A DNA stretch of 27,334 nucleotides from NCBI GenBank assembly GCA_016717655.1, contig JADKFC010000028.1, positions 1 to 27,334 of the forward strand, in the 5' to 3' direction. The DNA comes from Saprospiraceae bacterium. GTDB taxonomy: Bacteria > Bacteroidota > Bacteroidia > Chitinophagales > Saprospiraceae. The notes under the pieces were generated by a model that saw only the letters and a program-made list of their open reading frames with translations, made no database searches and was not told the DNA's origin. Below, piece by piece: positions 1-10,700 of the stretch (within the stretch, counting starts at the first letter, position 1; the number at the start of each line of letters is the position of its first letter). The translations under genes and the position numbers were made by a program.

Positions 1-2339
1 TAGCACCTATCAACAAAACTGTTTCGTATTTGAATAAGATCTGTTCTGCCATTTGATGATTCTCCAATAAATATGCCTTGTATGCATCAAAATCCTGCAC
101 CTTGCCTCTAAAAGATGTAAGGCGTCGATTATTGCCTTCTCTAATAATACGATCTGCAATGGCATCGATGAGCAGATAGGCGTTGGCTGTATACATTCTG
201 AATAACCTGCCTTTGCAAGCCATTTAAGGTTGTTTGCCAATTTGTTTTATCTAACTGCGCTGTATTATACAGATAGATGGCGATTCTCCCCAATGATTGC
301 CTCCAACTCTTTAAGCCTGTTTTCCTTGCCAGTAGATCGTCCAGCTTGAATTGCGAACAATAATGCCTGCGTCAGAATTGGGGTTTGATATTTTTCTTCA
401 AGGTGTTAATTCGGTCCTATTTCGTCCGCAATTTGTCAATTTCCTTGTTAGGCTGTTGTCGGGTGCAAGCCATATTACATCTTTATCATTTTGAAATTGT
501 GTTTTTATCTGCTCTATATCTGCACTTCTATCATCCCCGTAACTGTATAGGCTTTTCACTTTCAGCTTCAGTTGTTTTAATCCAGGACTGGTCAATTCAT
601 CATCATTATCAGAAGTTATATAGAAATCATAAGGGGTGCTGTTATCATTTATTTTACCCAATGCCTTGATGAAAGCAGCATTTTTGAACGCTGCGATCAC
701 TTGCTGCTTTTTCTTAAAGATCTGAACCGGGTATTGGTTCATTTCATCCAATAAGCGTTGCTCAATATCTGAAGTAATGCGATAGGTGCCGTTTGATAGC
801 AGCAATATTTTATGTTCAACCAATGCGTCAAGAGCTTTGGTGATTATAGCTTGTGAACCATGAAAGTCTTCTGGTGCTTTGATATAAGATTTTACAATAT
901 TGCTTAACGATGTGGGAGCAACTTCTGCTTCTGTTAAAAAGTGAATTGTTTCTAACAAATGACGGCCTGGTAAATCTATTTTCTCATTTCTTAATATGGT
1001 TTCTGCATTAGAAAAACGGTTTACCAACCTTACAGGAGGCTGTGGCTGCGCCTCTTTAGCAATTTGCCAACCAGTTGCTACATTAAATATTTTCTCGTTC
1101 TACGTATTCATGTTTAAGAATATCGTAGGTCGTTATGATCATTCCCCTTGCAGCAACCTTTGTAGAGGCATAACCTTGTCTGCCAAACAGGAAATTTTGC
1201 AGTAAGCCAAATTGGTTTTGATAGAATGGGTAGTAAGTAACAAATGAATCAACCGTTTCAGTTTTAGTAGCTCCATTAAGCCCGCTATGGTCGGCAATTT
1301 TGCCGGAGTGATTTTGATAATGCTCATTGAGTTTCATTACAGCGACATCATTCTTTTCAATAAACGGCTGCGTATGATCACATCTACTTCAGTAGCCTCC
1401 AGGTGAATTTTCGTTTTAAAACGGTCTGTTACTTTAGTGAGTTGTGCTTTGCTTATATTTGAGTTGTTGATCACATCATCCAGTTTTTCCTGGGCAATGG
1501 CAATTGTCCAAACTTTGCCACCCAATGACGAAAGTGATTCACTCAACCCTTCCAGATCGAGTAGCGTAAATTTTTTTTGATTGATCGCTTCACTGGCTTC
1601 ATCAAACAGGAAGACAACTTTTTCATCTTTAACAAATCGAAAATAATTTTTTAATTCTCCTAAGCTTTGCAGCACTAAATGTTTCTGTTTCTTTTCTAAG
1701 TGTAGTAAGAATATTATTATAGTCTGACTCAGAGTTTTCTAATTGTAAATATAGCTCCTTAATTATTTTACTATAAGCAATAACATTGATTTTAGATTCA
1801 CTCCATTGTTTCCCTAATTTATCCTGAACAAAATAGTTTGGGTTGCTATAGGATGCATTACACATCAATGAATACAATAAATAGCCATGTTCGTTTTCAG
1901 GAAGTTCAAGTGATCTTAAAAAATTACGAAAAAAGGCAAGCGCAAACCCTTTTGTAGTGTCTTGTTTAGCTATGTCCATAAACACCACACGGGAATTGAT
2001 GCTATTCAATTTGGCAATGGAATTTTTTACCAGCGCTTCATCATCTATTCCTGTGAACCGTTGCAGTATTCTTTCCCTTGCTGGTGTGCCACTGATAAGC
2101 CTGTTGCTCATCATGTAACCCAGCAACTTGCCAAAGTATGATTTACCCGATCCATAAAAGCCAGACAACCAAACTCCTGTTTCTATAATATTTGAGGTAT
2201 AAATAGAAACAAAGTTGCTGTACTCTTTTGCAAGCCCATCAGTAATAATATAGCTTTCAATTTCAGATTGAATGGCTGCTTCAGAAATATCTTCTAAGTC
2301 GATTACATTCTTAATGTCTTCGCTTAAATCAATGGTCAA
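1..2339 (-). pseudogene. brxC: BREX ATPase BrxC, frameshifted, C-terminus beyond left edge
   Basis: BrxC is the large P-loop ATPase of BREX phage-exclusion systems and acts in the cytoplasm with PglX and PglZ. The start at 2339 gives MTIDLSEDIKNVIDL. A Walker A motif, GFYGSGKSYFGK, lies near residue 60, and a Walker B-like strand, KVVFLFDEAS, is near 1600. The coding sequence changes frame near 1695, 1355, 1090, 405, 285 and 190. Each piece continues the previous one, for example VEREIFNVATGWQ across 1090 and AIIGRIAIYLYNTAQ across 285. The frame is still open at base 1, so the gene continues off the window. It follows brxB by 34 bases, which is the usual brxA-brxB-brxC order of type 1-like BREX. 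As written it cannot make a full protein. The breaks are single-base indels, so sequence error is as likely as true decay. The family call rests on motif, length and order. Confidence 0.82.
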
Positions 2340-2373
2340 AATGTCTTTTTATAAGCATGTTTGTTCTTTCTTT

Positions 2374-2928
2374 TTATTGAATAATCATGCAACGGTACTT
2401 TGATGCCGGATGCTTGCCAAGAAACATTATCCTGTCAGGCTCAATGGTTGCAGGATATAATATGATGAGAGGCAGAGCAGCTTTCATTACGGTTTCATTT
2501 TCCATGATATGAATGTTGTGAATGCCGGTACCACACAATGCCCTGTATTGATTAGTACAGGTACTTTATCTTGTTGAAGGGCATCATGTATTTTTGTTAT
2601 TATTTCCAAACAGGTCATTTGAGTCTTCACCGGCCGGTGCTTTGAAAATTTCATGTGTTGCTGATTGTAGTAAATCATATAGTTCAATCAACTGTGCTTT
2701 GTGATTTGTGACAAAATCAATCAGGCATTGATTAAGGTCAATGGTTGAAAAACTATCTGTTGTTAAAAGTTCTTGTAAATGCTCGATGTATTCCGGCTCC
2801 CTCATGGGATCACATATAATAAGAATCGAATTTCCACCATTTGCATTCAGTCTTATTTCCGACCGTCTATCAGATTCAACAAGCCTTCTGGCTTCCAGTA
2901 TGATATGTGGAGGATTAATTAATGGCAT
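2374..2928 (-). pseudogene. brxB: BREX protein BrxB (DUF1788), two frameshifts
   Basis: BrxB is a small essential component of BREX with no known catalytic activity. I take ATG 2928 (MPLINPPHIILEARRL) as the start, overlapping the end of brxA by 14 bases, which implies translational coupling. A TTG at 2961 would also be in frame. The first frame runs to about 2600. It is continued in a second frame (EIITKIHDALQQDKVPVLI), then in a third that ends with ILYPATIEPDRIMFLGKH and SKYRCMIIQ at the stop 2374-2376. That ending fits the usual DUF1788 close: a vPvlf-type strand, a PG/PA turn, an LFG-type motif and a final nYYRA-like segment. Removing one G near 2618 and adding one base near 2515 gives a continuous protein of about 185 residues, close to the usual BrxB length. 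I recognised the family by pattern and by position between brxA and brxC. Confidence 0.78.
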
Positions 2929-3666
2929 GATATATTTTTTCGTAAGGCATTGTTGTTTCAATTTTCAGTTTGTCCCCTGTGTAGCTAAGCAGAAAGTATT
3001 TAGCAAATTTCTTTTGCATCAACCTCTCTATAAAGACAGCTTTATCAGAAAACGAATATTTTAACCATTCGCTTTCCAATAAATTAGATTTGGATTCAAT
3101 CGCGGTAAGCCAGTAGACGTAAAGTATAAACATCTTATCGCTGAGGTATGGATGCAGAATTGTCTTATGCAAAACTCCTTCCATAAGATTTAACTTCTTA
3201 AGAAGGGTGAGATACTTGGAAGCCACCTTGCCAAGTGTATAATCTGCCCATTCTTTTAATTGAAGTTCTCGTTCACTCAAATCTTTTAAGCAGGCCACAA
3301 CTTCATCATTTCTAATTGAAATACGACCACTATAAAAATATGGAAAATAAACATTAGAATTTAGATAGTTGAATAGATCATTATTGAAAGACGCATTCCA
3401 GAATAACATCAACAGGCTATCGTTGGTAATGTTCTCACTAGTAAGCATATTCCGGATAAGTGTTCCCACCTCCGAATTATGAAATTTCAATACTGTGTCA
3501 GAAATGGCTTTTTCAAAGCGTTTGTAGATTTAAACGTTTTGATGGCAGTATAGCTATGGGCACCCGTCTCTTTGCTCAAAGAGCCAATGCTGTCTCCCAG
3601 GAAAACATTGATCAGGTTCCAATCAGGAAGCCCGCCGAGGATATTTAAGTCTGTATTTATTTTCAC
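2915..3666 (-). pseudogene. brxA: BREX protein BrxA (DUF1819), one frameshift near the N-terminus
   Basis: BrxA is a small helical, DNA-binding BREX protein. The region from about 3490 to 2915 encodes a typical DUF1819 body: KYLTLLKKLNLMEGVLHKTI, LHPYLSDKMFILYVYWL, then WLKYSFSDKAVFIERLMQKK and TGDKLKIETTMPYEKIYHAI. Upstream, another frame encodes a clearly protein-like stretch (LNILGGLPDWNLINVFLGDS, then IGSLSKETGAHSYTAIKTF) from a GTG at 3666, just after an in-frame TAA. Adding one A to the AAA run near 3529 joins them as KTFKIYKRFEKAISD, giving a product of about 250 residues. A TTG at 3490 could otherwise start a shorter 191-residue protein. The gene heads the BREX operon and overlaps brxB by 14 bases. 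The body assignment is good; the N-terminal join is inference. Confidence 0.75.
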
Positions 3667-4216
3667 TAAATTGCGTAATTACTTATTAAATAATTTCAAA
3701 ATTATAGGTAGATTATATATAAATTCCGCTAATACAAATTTAATAAAAGATCTAAGCATTGTATACTGAACTGAATGCAAATAAACTCCCTTTGCCAATA
3801 TTTTTATATCAAAGAAAGATCGGTTCATTATTTGATTCAATATACTGTATCTTTTAACTAATAGATTTTACTGAGAAGAATGGCATTTAATCTGAGTCCT
3901 CGCCTTTCTATATGCAACCTATTGAACTTAAAATAATTATTCAAATATTGCTAAATTTTCAATCCTTGGTTTCCATGATATTAAATAAGAATAAAAAAAT
4001 CATTCCCTGAATAATCCCTATACTGACGACCTTACTATTTAAATAAGGTTAAAATATAAAATCTAGATCTGTCAAAAAAAATGCAAACTTAACAGCAGAT
4101 TACATATTGTAATTAATATTAATAACTATTCTCAAATATGACAAATACTAACTTAAATTTTTAAATATTAGCCATCATTAATAAAATAAGTATTAAATCT
4201 CTAACAGCATTGATTA
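3667..4216. other. AT-rich intergenic region with no gene seen
   Basis: About 550 bases lie between the stop of the cold-shock/HARP gene (4217) and the start of brxA (3666). The stretch is very A+T rich, with many short T- and A-runs and stops in all frames. I see no coding segment, RNA gene, long inverted repeat or array. It probably holds the terminator of the upstream gene and the promoter of the BREX operon. Confidence 0.6.
3735..3742 (-). promoter_or_regulatory. Possible -7 box upstream of brxA
   Basis: On the minus strand this reads TAAATTTG, matching the Bacteroides sigma-ABfr -7 consensus TAnnTTTG, and sits about 70 bases upstream of the brxA start. No -33 TTTG is seen at the right distance, and the region is so AT-rich that chance matches are expected. 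Confidence 0.3.
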
Positions 4217-7200
4217 TCAATCATCATCCACAATAATGTCATCGGTTTCATTAGATATAAAATTATCATAATTTTTACTGGCCTCTTGTCCATTTTTTCT
4301 CTAACCATTTGAATTTACTAAAGTCAAAAGTAAAATGGCAATTATCGCATCTAAAAGTATTCCATAATATTCTTTCATCTTTATTCCACATTTATAACAG
4401 TAATATTCTGCTCTCTCAAGGTGGCCATTTTTTTTCTTAACGTTCTTAATTAACTCATTGTGTATATACCCTCCAACATTCTCCAGATTCTCTAATCTTC
4501 TTTTAAACATTTCTACAGAACAACATGTGCCACAAAGATCACAAATATGCAGTTTCAAACTACACTTTTTAGAAATTCGACTATCCACAATATTTGCACA
4601 CTCTCCGTTTAAACAATGACTTAAATATATATCATGATTATGCATTCTACACTCAATATTTTCGCAATGAAAATGGACATCACGAAATAATGCAAAATGA
4701 GATGTTTGAGTGGGGTATAATAATTCTCCACAATCCTCACAGTATAATTTTTCCAATAAACGATTAAAGGCATTTATATGTCCAACAAATTTATAATAAT
4801 GACCTTTGGGAACAAAATCAATGGGACTGTTTTTGTATTCATCCGTATTGATATTTAGAATATTCAATATATCCAATAATGTGTAATGCTCCCATACCTT
4901 CTTAACTGAACCGCAATTGTTTTCAAAATCACATCCTAAATGGTCAACTTCTTCATTTTGAAAGCAAGATTCATTTACACACCACCAGAATTCCTTCTTT
5001 AATCTTGTGTCAAATTTATTTGCTTTCCTGCCTTCACAATATTTATACCTACAGGTATATTTGGATTTCCCCTTTTATCATTTCTTGAATATTTAACTAA
5101 ATGAATGTTATTACTATAATGCCTTTTATCTTCAAATTCAATAAAAAATCGGTTCTTTTTCGCGAAAAGATATACTTCGCTTTCATATTTTGATAAAACA
5201 CCCCAGATCTTTAATGGGGATTCCATTTTGCACCTGGCAATTTTTTCACCTCTTTTAACAAAAAATCAAAATTCGAATTTTTTTCAAAATAAGTATACTG
5301 ACCATACCTGTTTTCCTCATCTTTTAAAACACCTAAAGGAATTTCTATACCCCAATAGAATAGATCGGATTTTCAGGATATCTAATTTTTCTAATTTTAC
5401 CTTCTGTCTTCCAATCCCATTCTGCAGTCATTCGACCCAAACATTTCTCAAAATAATTTTCAATCTTGAACTTTTTGTTGCTGTTGTTTTTTAAATCAAC
5501 TCGTATTAATTCACTTTCAAAAAAGAAATTGCGCTTTTCTATATAATTATTTATTGCCTCTAGAATAACATGAGTTGAAATATCTAATACATAATCATTC
5601 TTGAATTGTTCATTATCTAAATAAATATCAATATCTGCCCTAACAATTTTATCCAATTCATTAAATGAAAATTCTAGTTGATTAGTATGCTTGAGATAAA
5701 ATAAACGTTTAAAAATATAAACTTGCTCTTCGGGTTGAAAATAAATGAATTTAAACTTCAACAACTCTAAATCGAAATAATCAGAATATCCTAAATGCCA
5801 TAATATTAATTTACTAAAACCATCTTCTAAACTTTGTATCACTGAAATATTATTACTATTTAACTGTATAAACTTCTGAATAGAGTATAATTTAGTATAA
5901 AGTCAGTACGATTTCTAATCTCACTAATATTTAAAATTCTATTATATAGTATTTCAGAAATCTCATTTATTTGCAATACTCCTCTTTGTATCCAAGTATC
6001 AATTTCAGTATATTTCTCAACTTGTGAATCAAAATAAACATTAAAATATTCAGTCGGTACCAAGCTGGCATATCCATTTTCCACAGTTCGAAATATAAAA
6101 CTGGATCAACTTTTCTGGCAATGATTGTGTCATAATAATTGTGTAAATCAGGAAATAGTGGCTTGGAAAATGTCAACACAAATTCATAATTCTCCTTTTG
6201 CAGCTGAATATCAAAAATCTTCTTTTCTAATCCATAAGTTATTTTTTTGGCGAAAAGTATCTCTAAGTACTTTACATCTATATTTTCGTAATTCTTTAAT
6301 AGAAATTTATTTAAATCTATATTTAAATTACTTTCCAATAAATTAAATATTAAATCAGCACTAGCGTGCATAGAAATTATTTCTCCAAAATCAAATTTAT
6401 GTTGCTCCAAAATTTCAGGAAAAAAAATTTTGGGTTTTGATTTAATAATGAAATTAATTTAATTCTTTTAATATATTGTCATACTTAGAATATAATATTT
6501 CTATTAATTGATCTAAAATAAACTGCTTGTATAAAACTGCACTTTCACCATTCAATTTTCTAGCACAGCATTTTTATAATCTCCCGACTCAAGCAAACTT
6601 AAATAGGTGTCAAATTTGCAATACAACTGAAAATCAAATTTCTCTTCCAGCTTTGAGATCATTTTAAAAATTAAAGCATTTAAAGTTTCTGAATCTTTAA
6701 TATTGCTTATAATTTTATCATCAATTAAATTTAAACATGAAACAAACGTTTCCTTTGATGGTATAAATTCTCGTATACTTTGATTTTTAAAATGTTCAAT
6801 TTGTACTTCAGGACTTAATAGTATAATTCTACCTTTAATAATAACACAAATAATGTTCTTTAATTTGCTGTCTTTGTCTCCATTTGCAATTTTATTTAGG
6901 TAATGGTTTTTACTAAATAGCTCAATATCGGAAAACGATTCAACAAACTTTTTAGTTCGTTCTCTATAATTGGAAATATCAAATTGTTCTGGTAAATTTG
7001 GAAAATACTAATTCTATCAAATTGTATTCCTTATCGTCAATTTTTAATTGATCACCATCACCATGAAGTCCTAATAATTCTCTCCACTGTTCAATGCTAT
7101 TATAATTAAAATATTTGCAATTGGCTGCACAAATTTTGTTTCTTTGAACTGAATTTTCAAATACTAAGGGGATAGAATTTAATGAAGAAATGCTGTTTTA

Positions 7201-7306
7201 TCTTTCCACATTGTAGAATGTAAAAAACTTCCTCCTTTTCGGCGTGTGATGATACGATAACACCAAAACCTTTTACTTCATCATACCATTTCAATAATCC
7301 AAACAT
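4217..7306 (-). pseudogene. Large cold-shock domain / HARP-like / zinc-ribbon protein, about 12 frameshifts
   Basis: I do not recognise a named gene, but the pieces form one protein of about 1,000 residues. From ATG 7306 it opens with a cold-shock nucleic-acid-binding domain (FGLLKWYDEVKGFGVI, then EEVFYI). A long, mostly helical middle follows in several frames: 7172-7005, 7012-6557, 6555-6445, 6418-6090, 6084-5860 and 5860-5345. Near 5255-5180 is a HARP-like motif, LPGAKWNP then LKIWGVLSKYESEV, of the kind found in annealing-helicase-like proteins. The C-terminal third (about 5040-4300) carries FWWCVNESC, LYCEDCGELLYP, HLNGEC-type, HICDLCGTCC, YYCYKCG and FRCDNC cysteine pairs, that is, several zinc ribbons. 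It ends in an acidic tail, DDIIVDDD. Nucleic-acid binding is likely and a defence role is inference from the BREX neighbour. Every frame change is a single-base indel, nine of twelve in runs of three or more identical bases. No helicase or nuclease motif is seen. Confidence 0.72.
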
Positions 7307-7706
7307 AATGACATCTAAATGTTTTCTATGTACTTAAAATGATACACCTTCATCTTTTAAATCCGTTCTCTTTTTTGCAATGTGAAATGACTACATTAAC
7401 TTTAAATTAATTTTAAGATTATCTTATATTCAGCCCGACTTTAAAAAGTTTCACTTTCCCCCAAATTTACTCTTTCTATTTGATTCCGAAAAATTTTAAT
7501 TTTTCGAAAATCTACTAATTATACATAGCATATATCCTAATTCCTTGTTCAATACCATAATTTAATTTAATACACTTTGTTGTTCAATTCAACTTTCTAA
7601 ATTATTTTTCGTGAGTTTATAATACAAAACGGTATCTAAAATGTTGACATTCTTTCGATATTTTCAGAAGACTTATCACAAACTTTTTATTATATACTAC
7701 CCAGGT
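7307..7706. other. AT-rich intergenic region between the island and the mannosidase gene
   Basis: About 400 bases between the cold-shock/HARP gene start and the stop of the GH38 gene. No reading frame of substance, no clear hairpin followed by a T-run, and no repeat ends were seen. It marks the visible change from AT-rich, broken genes on the left to higher-GC intact genes on the right, so it is a candidate island border. Confidence 0.5.
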
Positions 7707-10700
7707 TTAAAACTTTATGCTACTCAATCCCCTAAAACCTACCCTAATAAACTTCGTCTCATAATGCTCCATCAACAACGGCCTCTCTAATAATTTGATC
7801 TCCTCACCCAAAACATTCACCTCGCTGATGGTGGTGGCTCCGGTTTGTTGTTTTAATCTCGCTACGTCCAAAATGGCGTGGTCGCCTTCGGTTTCTCTAA
7901 GGTGGAGGATGACGGATTTGCCATCCGGGGCAAGCTGGCTGTCTACCAATAAGACATTGGGTAGGTCGAGGTCGATGAGGGAACGGGACAGGGTCTTGCT
8001 CTTTTCTGCACCGGCAGGGATGACTCGGGCCGCCAGGGGGATGGTGTTCTCCCAGCCAAAACGGGTAGCAGCGGTGTTGGTGGTATTGGGGGTGGAGGTG
8101 ATCACATAATTCCAATTCATCTCTCCTTCCTGGTTGGCTTTGAAGTTGGTGGTCCAGTAGTTATTGAGCACCCAGGAATAGATGTGCGACTTAACAGGCT
8201 TGTGTTTGTAATAAAACCGACCGGTGTTGATATCCCCAAACTGGACCAGGGGTGTGCTCTTACTGTTGAAAATGATCTGGGCATTTTGGTTTTTAACTAC
8301 AGCAAAATTTTGGATGGTGTTCCAATCGGATGCCGTGCCTTCCAATTGATTGTAGCCCGGACGCACGGTGCCTCCCTGCACTTCAAATGCCAATTGATCG
8401 GCATCACTCATCTTAAAGGGAAAGGCAACGTAAAGGCCTTCCGGTGTGGTAACCTTTAGTTTGTGGGTCTTGTACAACAATTCAATTTTCTTTTCATGGT
8501 GATAGAGGCGAACCTCTATTTCTACGCCACGCTCATCCGAACATCGGTCGAGCAGGCCGCGAATTCTAATGCTATTCCAGATGATATCCGGGATTACTTC
8601 TGAAACTTCAATTTGACTCAGAGAGGTCAACTGTTTTACCAATGGTACATAGGTGGTATCTCTGTTGGCATTGGTGAGGCGTTCCATGGTGTGCCGATTT
8701 TCCAATTCTTCATAGATCACGCTGCCTAAGAGCATGTCACTCTGCGGGTCGACCAATTCGAGATGAAGCTCTTTGTCATAGATACTGGTGATGGCTCCCT
8801 TTTTCGTGTCAAGTTCAATCTTATAGAATTGGTTTTCTAGAGTATTCACCTCTGGTGCTTTGTTCAATGTCCTCGTGACACTCCTGTCTACCTCCACACG
8901 AAGCTTAACAAATCCCAATGGTGGAATCTCTTGTACCCATACCGACCAGTAGCTGCCGTCGTTTCTGCTTTTAATCAGGTGGGCAGGTAAGTTTCTGCCT
9001 TTGTCATCGATGATTTTAAATTCTTTATCCAGGGGTAATATATCGTGATCAATATACACGTTTATCAAACCGGAACGCTGCCAATTGAGGGTGTTAAACA
9101 CAGCGATGGTAGGTACTTCTGATTTATCAATAAAGGGCTGGAGATATCCCAGTGCCTTTTCCCGCAGCAGCCCAGACTGCTTAACGGCTGTCCACACATA
9201 GGCAGATTTTTGTCCCCATTGAATTACGGTGTTTTCTGACAAGGGATTGGTAATGCTCTCATCAGCACCAAGGGTGTGTTCATCGTAAAAGAGTAGGTTG
9301 TCATAACAGTCCTGGACGTCGGTCAGGATTTGTGAGGGGATATTGGCGCCCATCATCCGTGCCATAGAAAGGAGGCCGGTATTGCTGATCATTTCAGCCT
9401 GGGTGACCCTGGCTGCCTTGGTTTCATTCATGGCTGAACCAAAACCATCGGTCCACCAATCAGGCCAGGCTACTTTTTGAATAGCGAGGTGATCATTTTC
9501 ATTTTTTTCCAGAAAAACCATAAACTCACTGGCCAGAGAAATCCTGAGTTTGGGCCACTCGTATTTTTCATTCCACTCCTTAACAATGTCGCAGGCCGTG
9601 ATAGAAGGGGGTGAGTTGTCTGTGACATAACCCGAAAACTGAAAGGCGGTGCGGTCAAAGGGATAGTTCTTCTGTTCCAAGGACTTGAGGTATTCTGATA
9701 AATTGGCCCTGAACACATCGATGTTGCCAGAGGTAAGACTTAGGGCATTGCCATGCATATAATGCTCGCTCCTGTATGCCAATAATCGATTGCCTGCTGG
9801 CGACTCCCACCAAAAAGCAGTGGGCTTATCAAAAGGGATTTGTGCACGGTGACCGTGCTGGCCCATGGTGAGGTATTTTACACCGGTATTGTGGTACAAA
9901 TCTACCATGCACCAGCCAATGCCATTGACATCATTTTGCATGGCAGCGGTGACATCTATGCCCTGGTCTTTGAAGTATTTTAACGTCTGGGTTTGAATGG
10001 CCAGCGCCGTTTCATCCACAATCTCAGAAAAATTAAAGAACATTCCCGTCACCTCAATCCTGCCCTCTTTGATGCGTTTGAGCAATCGGTCGATCTGCTC
10101 TTTGGGCCGTGCCTTGAGATATTCTCTAACCGTCCACGATGCCTCGCAGGTCCAACGAAATCGGGCATCGTCAGAGTAGTGATCGGTCTGGTCGCAATAG
10201 TCGAGGGCATAGTCAATAAAACGCAGGTGTTCCGCAAGAATTTCAGTTTGAGATCGGGTATATCCAATGTCGGTGTGACTGTGTTGCACCAGATTGATGG
10301 TCCACTCTTTGATAGGTGCCAGTATAAAAGAGTGGTATGATGTCGGTCGACCCACGATCTCTACCTTTGCTTTAAATTCAGTTGGCTTTTCTACGGCCTT
10401 AATATTAAAATCAACTTCATTCAACCCAGGCACCAGCCTTGTTTTTTTCTTTTGATTGGCCGCAGATAGAGACGCCTCTACAGGATCTCCCAGGTGGATG
10501 ATGTTGAATCGTACGGTGTGATTGCGTTCATTGTTTTTTTTGGTCACCACTGCCAGCTGATTGACTTTGATCTCCTGTTTTAATGGTAGTTTGAAGGTCA
10601 TGTACCAGATGGGACTTTCGTTGTCAACTGCATCGACCTTGATTTGTAACGACTCTCCCTTTTTAACAGTATTGATAGGCAGAGTGAGTACAGCAAAACC

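Noticed and set aside
2741..3064. 107-codon plus-strand open frame in the island
   Set aside because: Antisense to brxB and the end of brxA; those minus-strand frames match BREX families.
3667..4216. A small RNA or repeat array in the AT-rich gap
   Set aside because: No repeated unit, no stable GC stem and no T-run after a stem were found by eye.
4301..4876. A separate 191-residue zinc-ribbon gene ending in a hydrophobic tail
   Set aside because: The coding pattern extends upstream to about 5040 in the same frame without a start, and downstream another frame carries a further CxxC pair and an acidic end to 4217. The hydrophobic tail LLDAIIAILLLTL is an out-of-frame artefact.
9993..10340. 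115-codon plus-strand open frame
   Set aside because: Antisense to the GH38 catalytic domain; no start context or recognisable domain.
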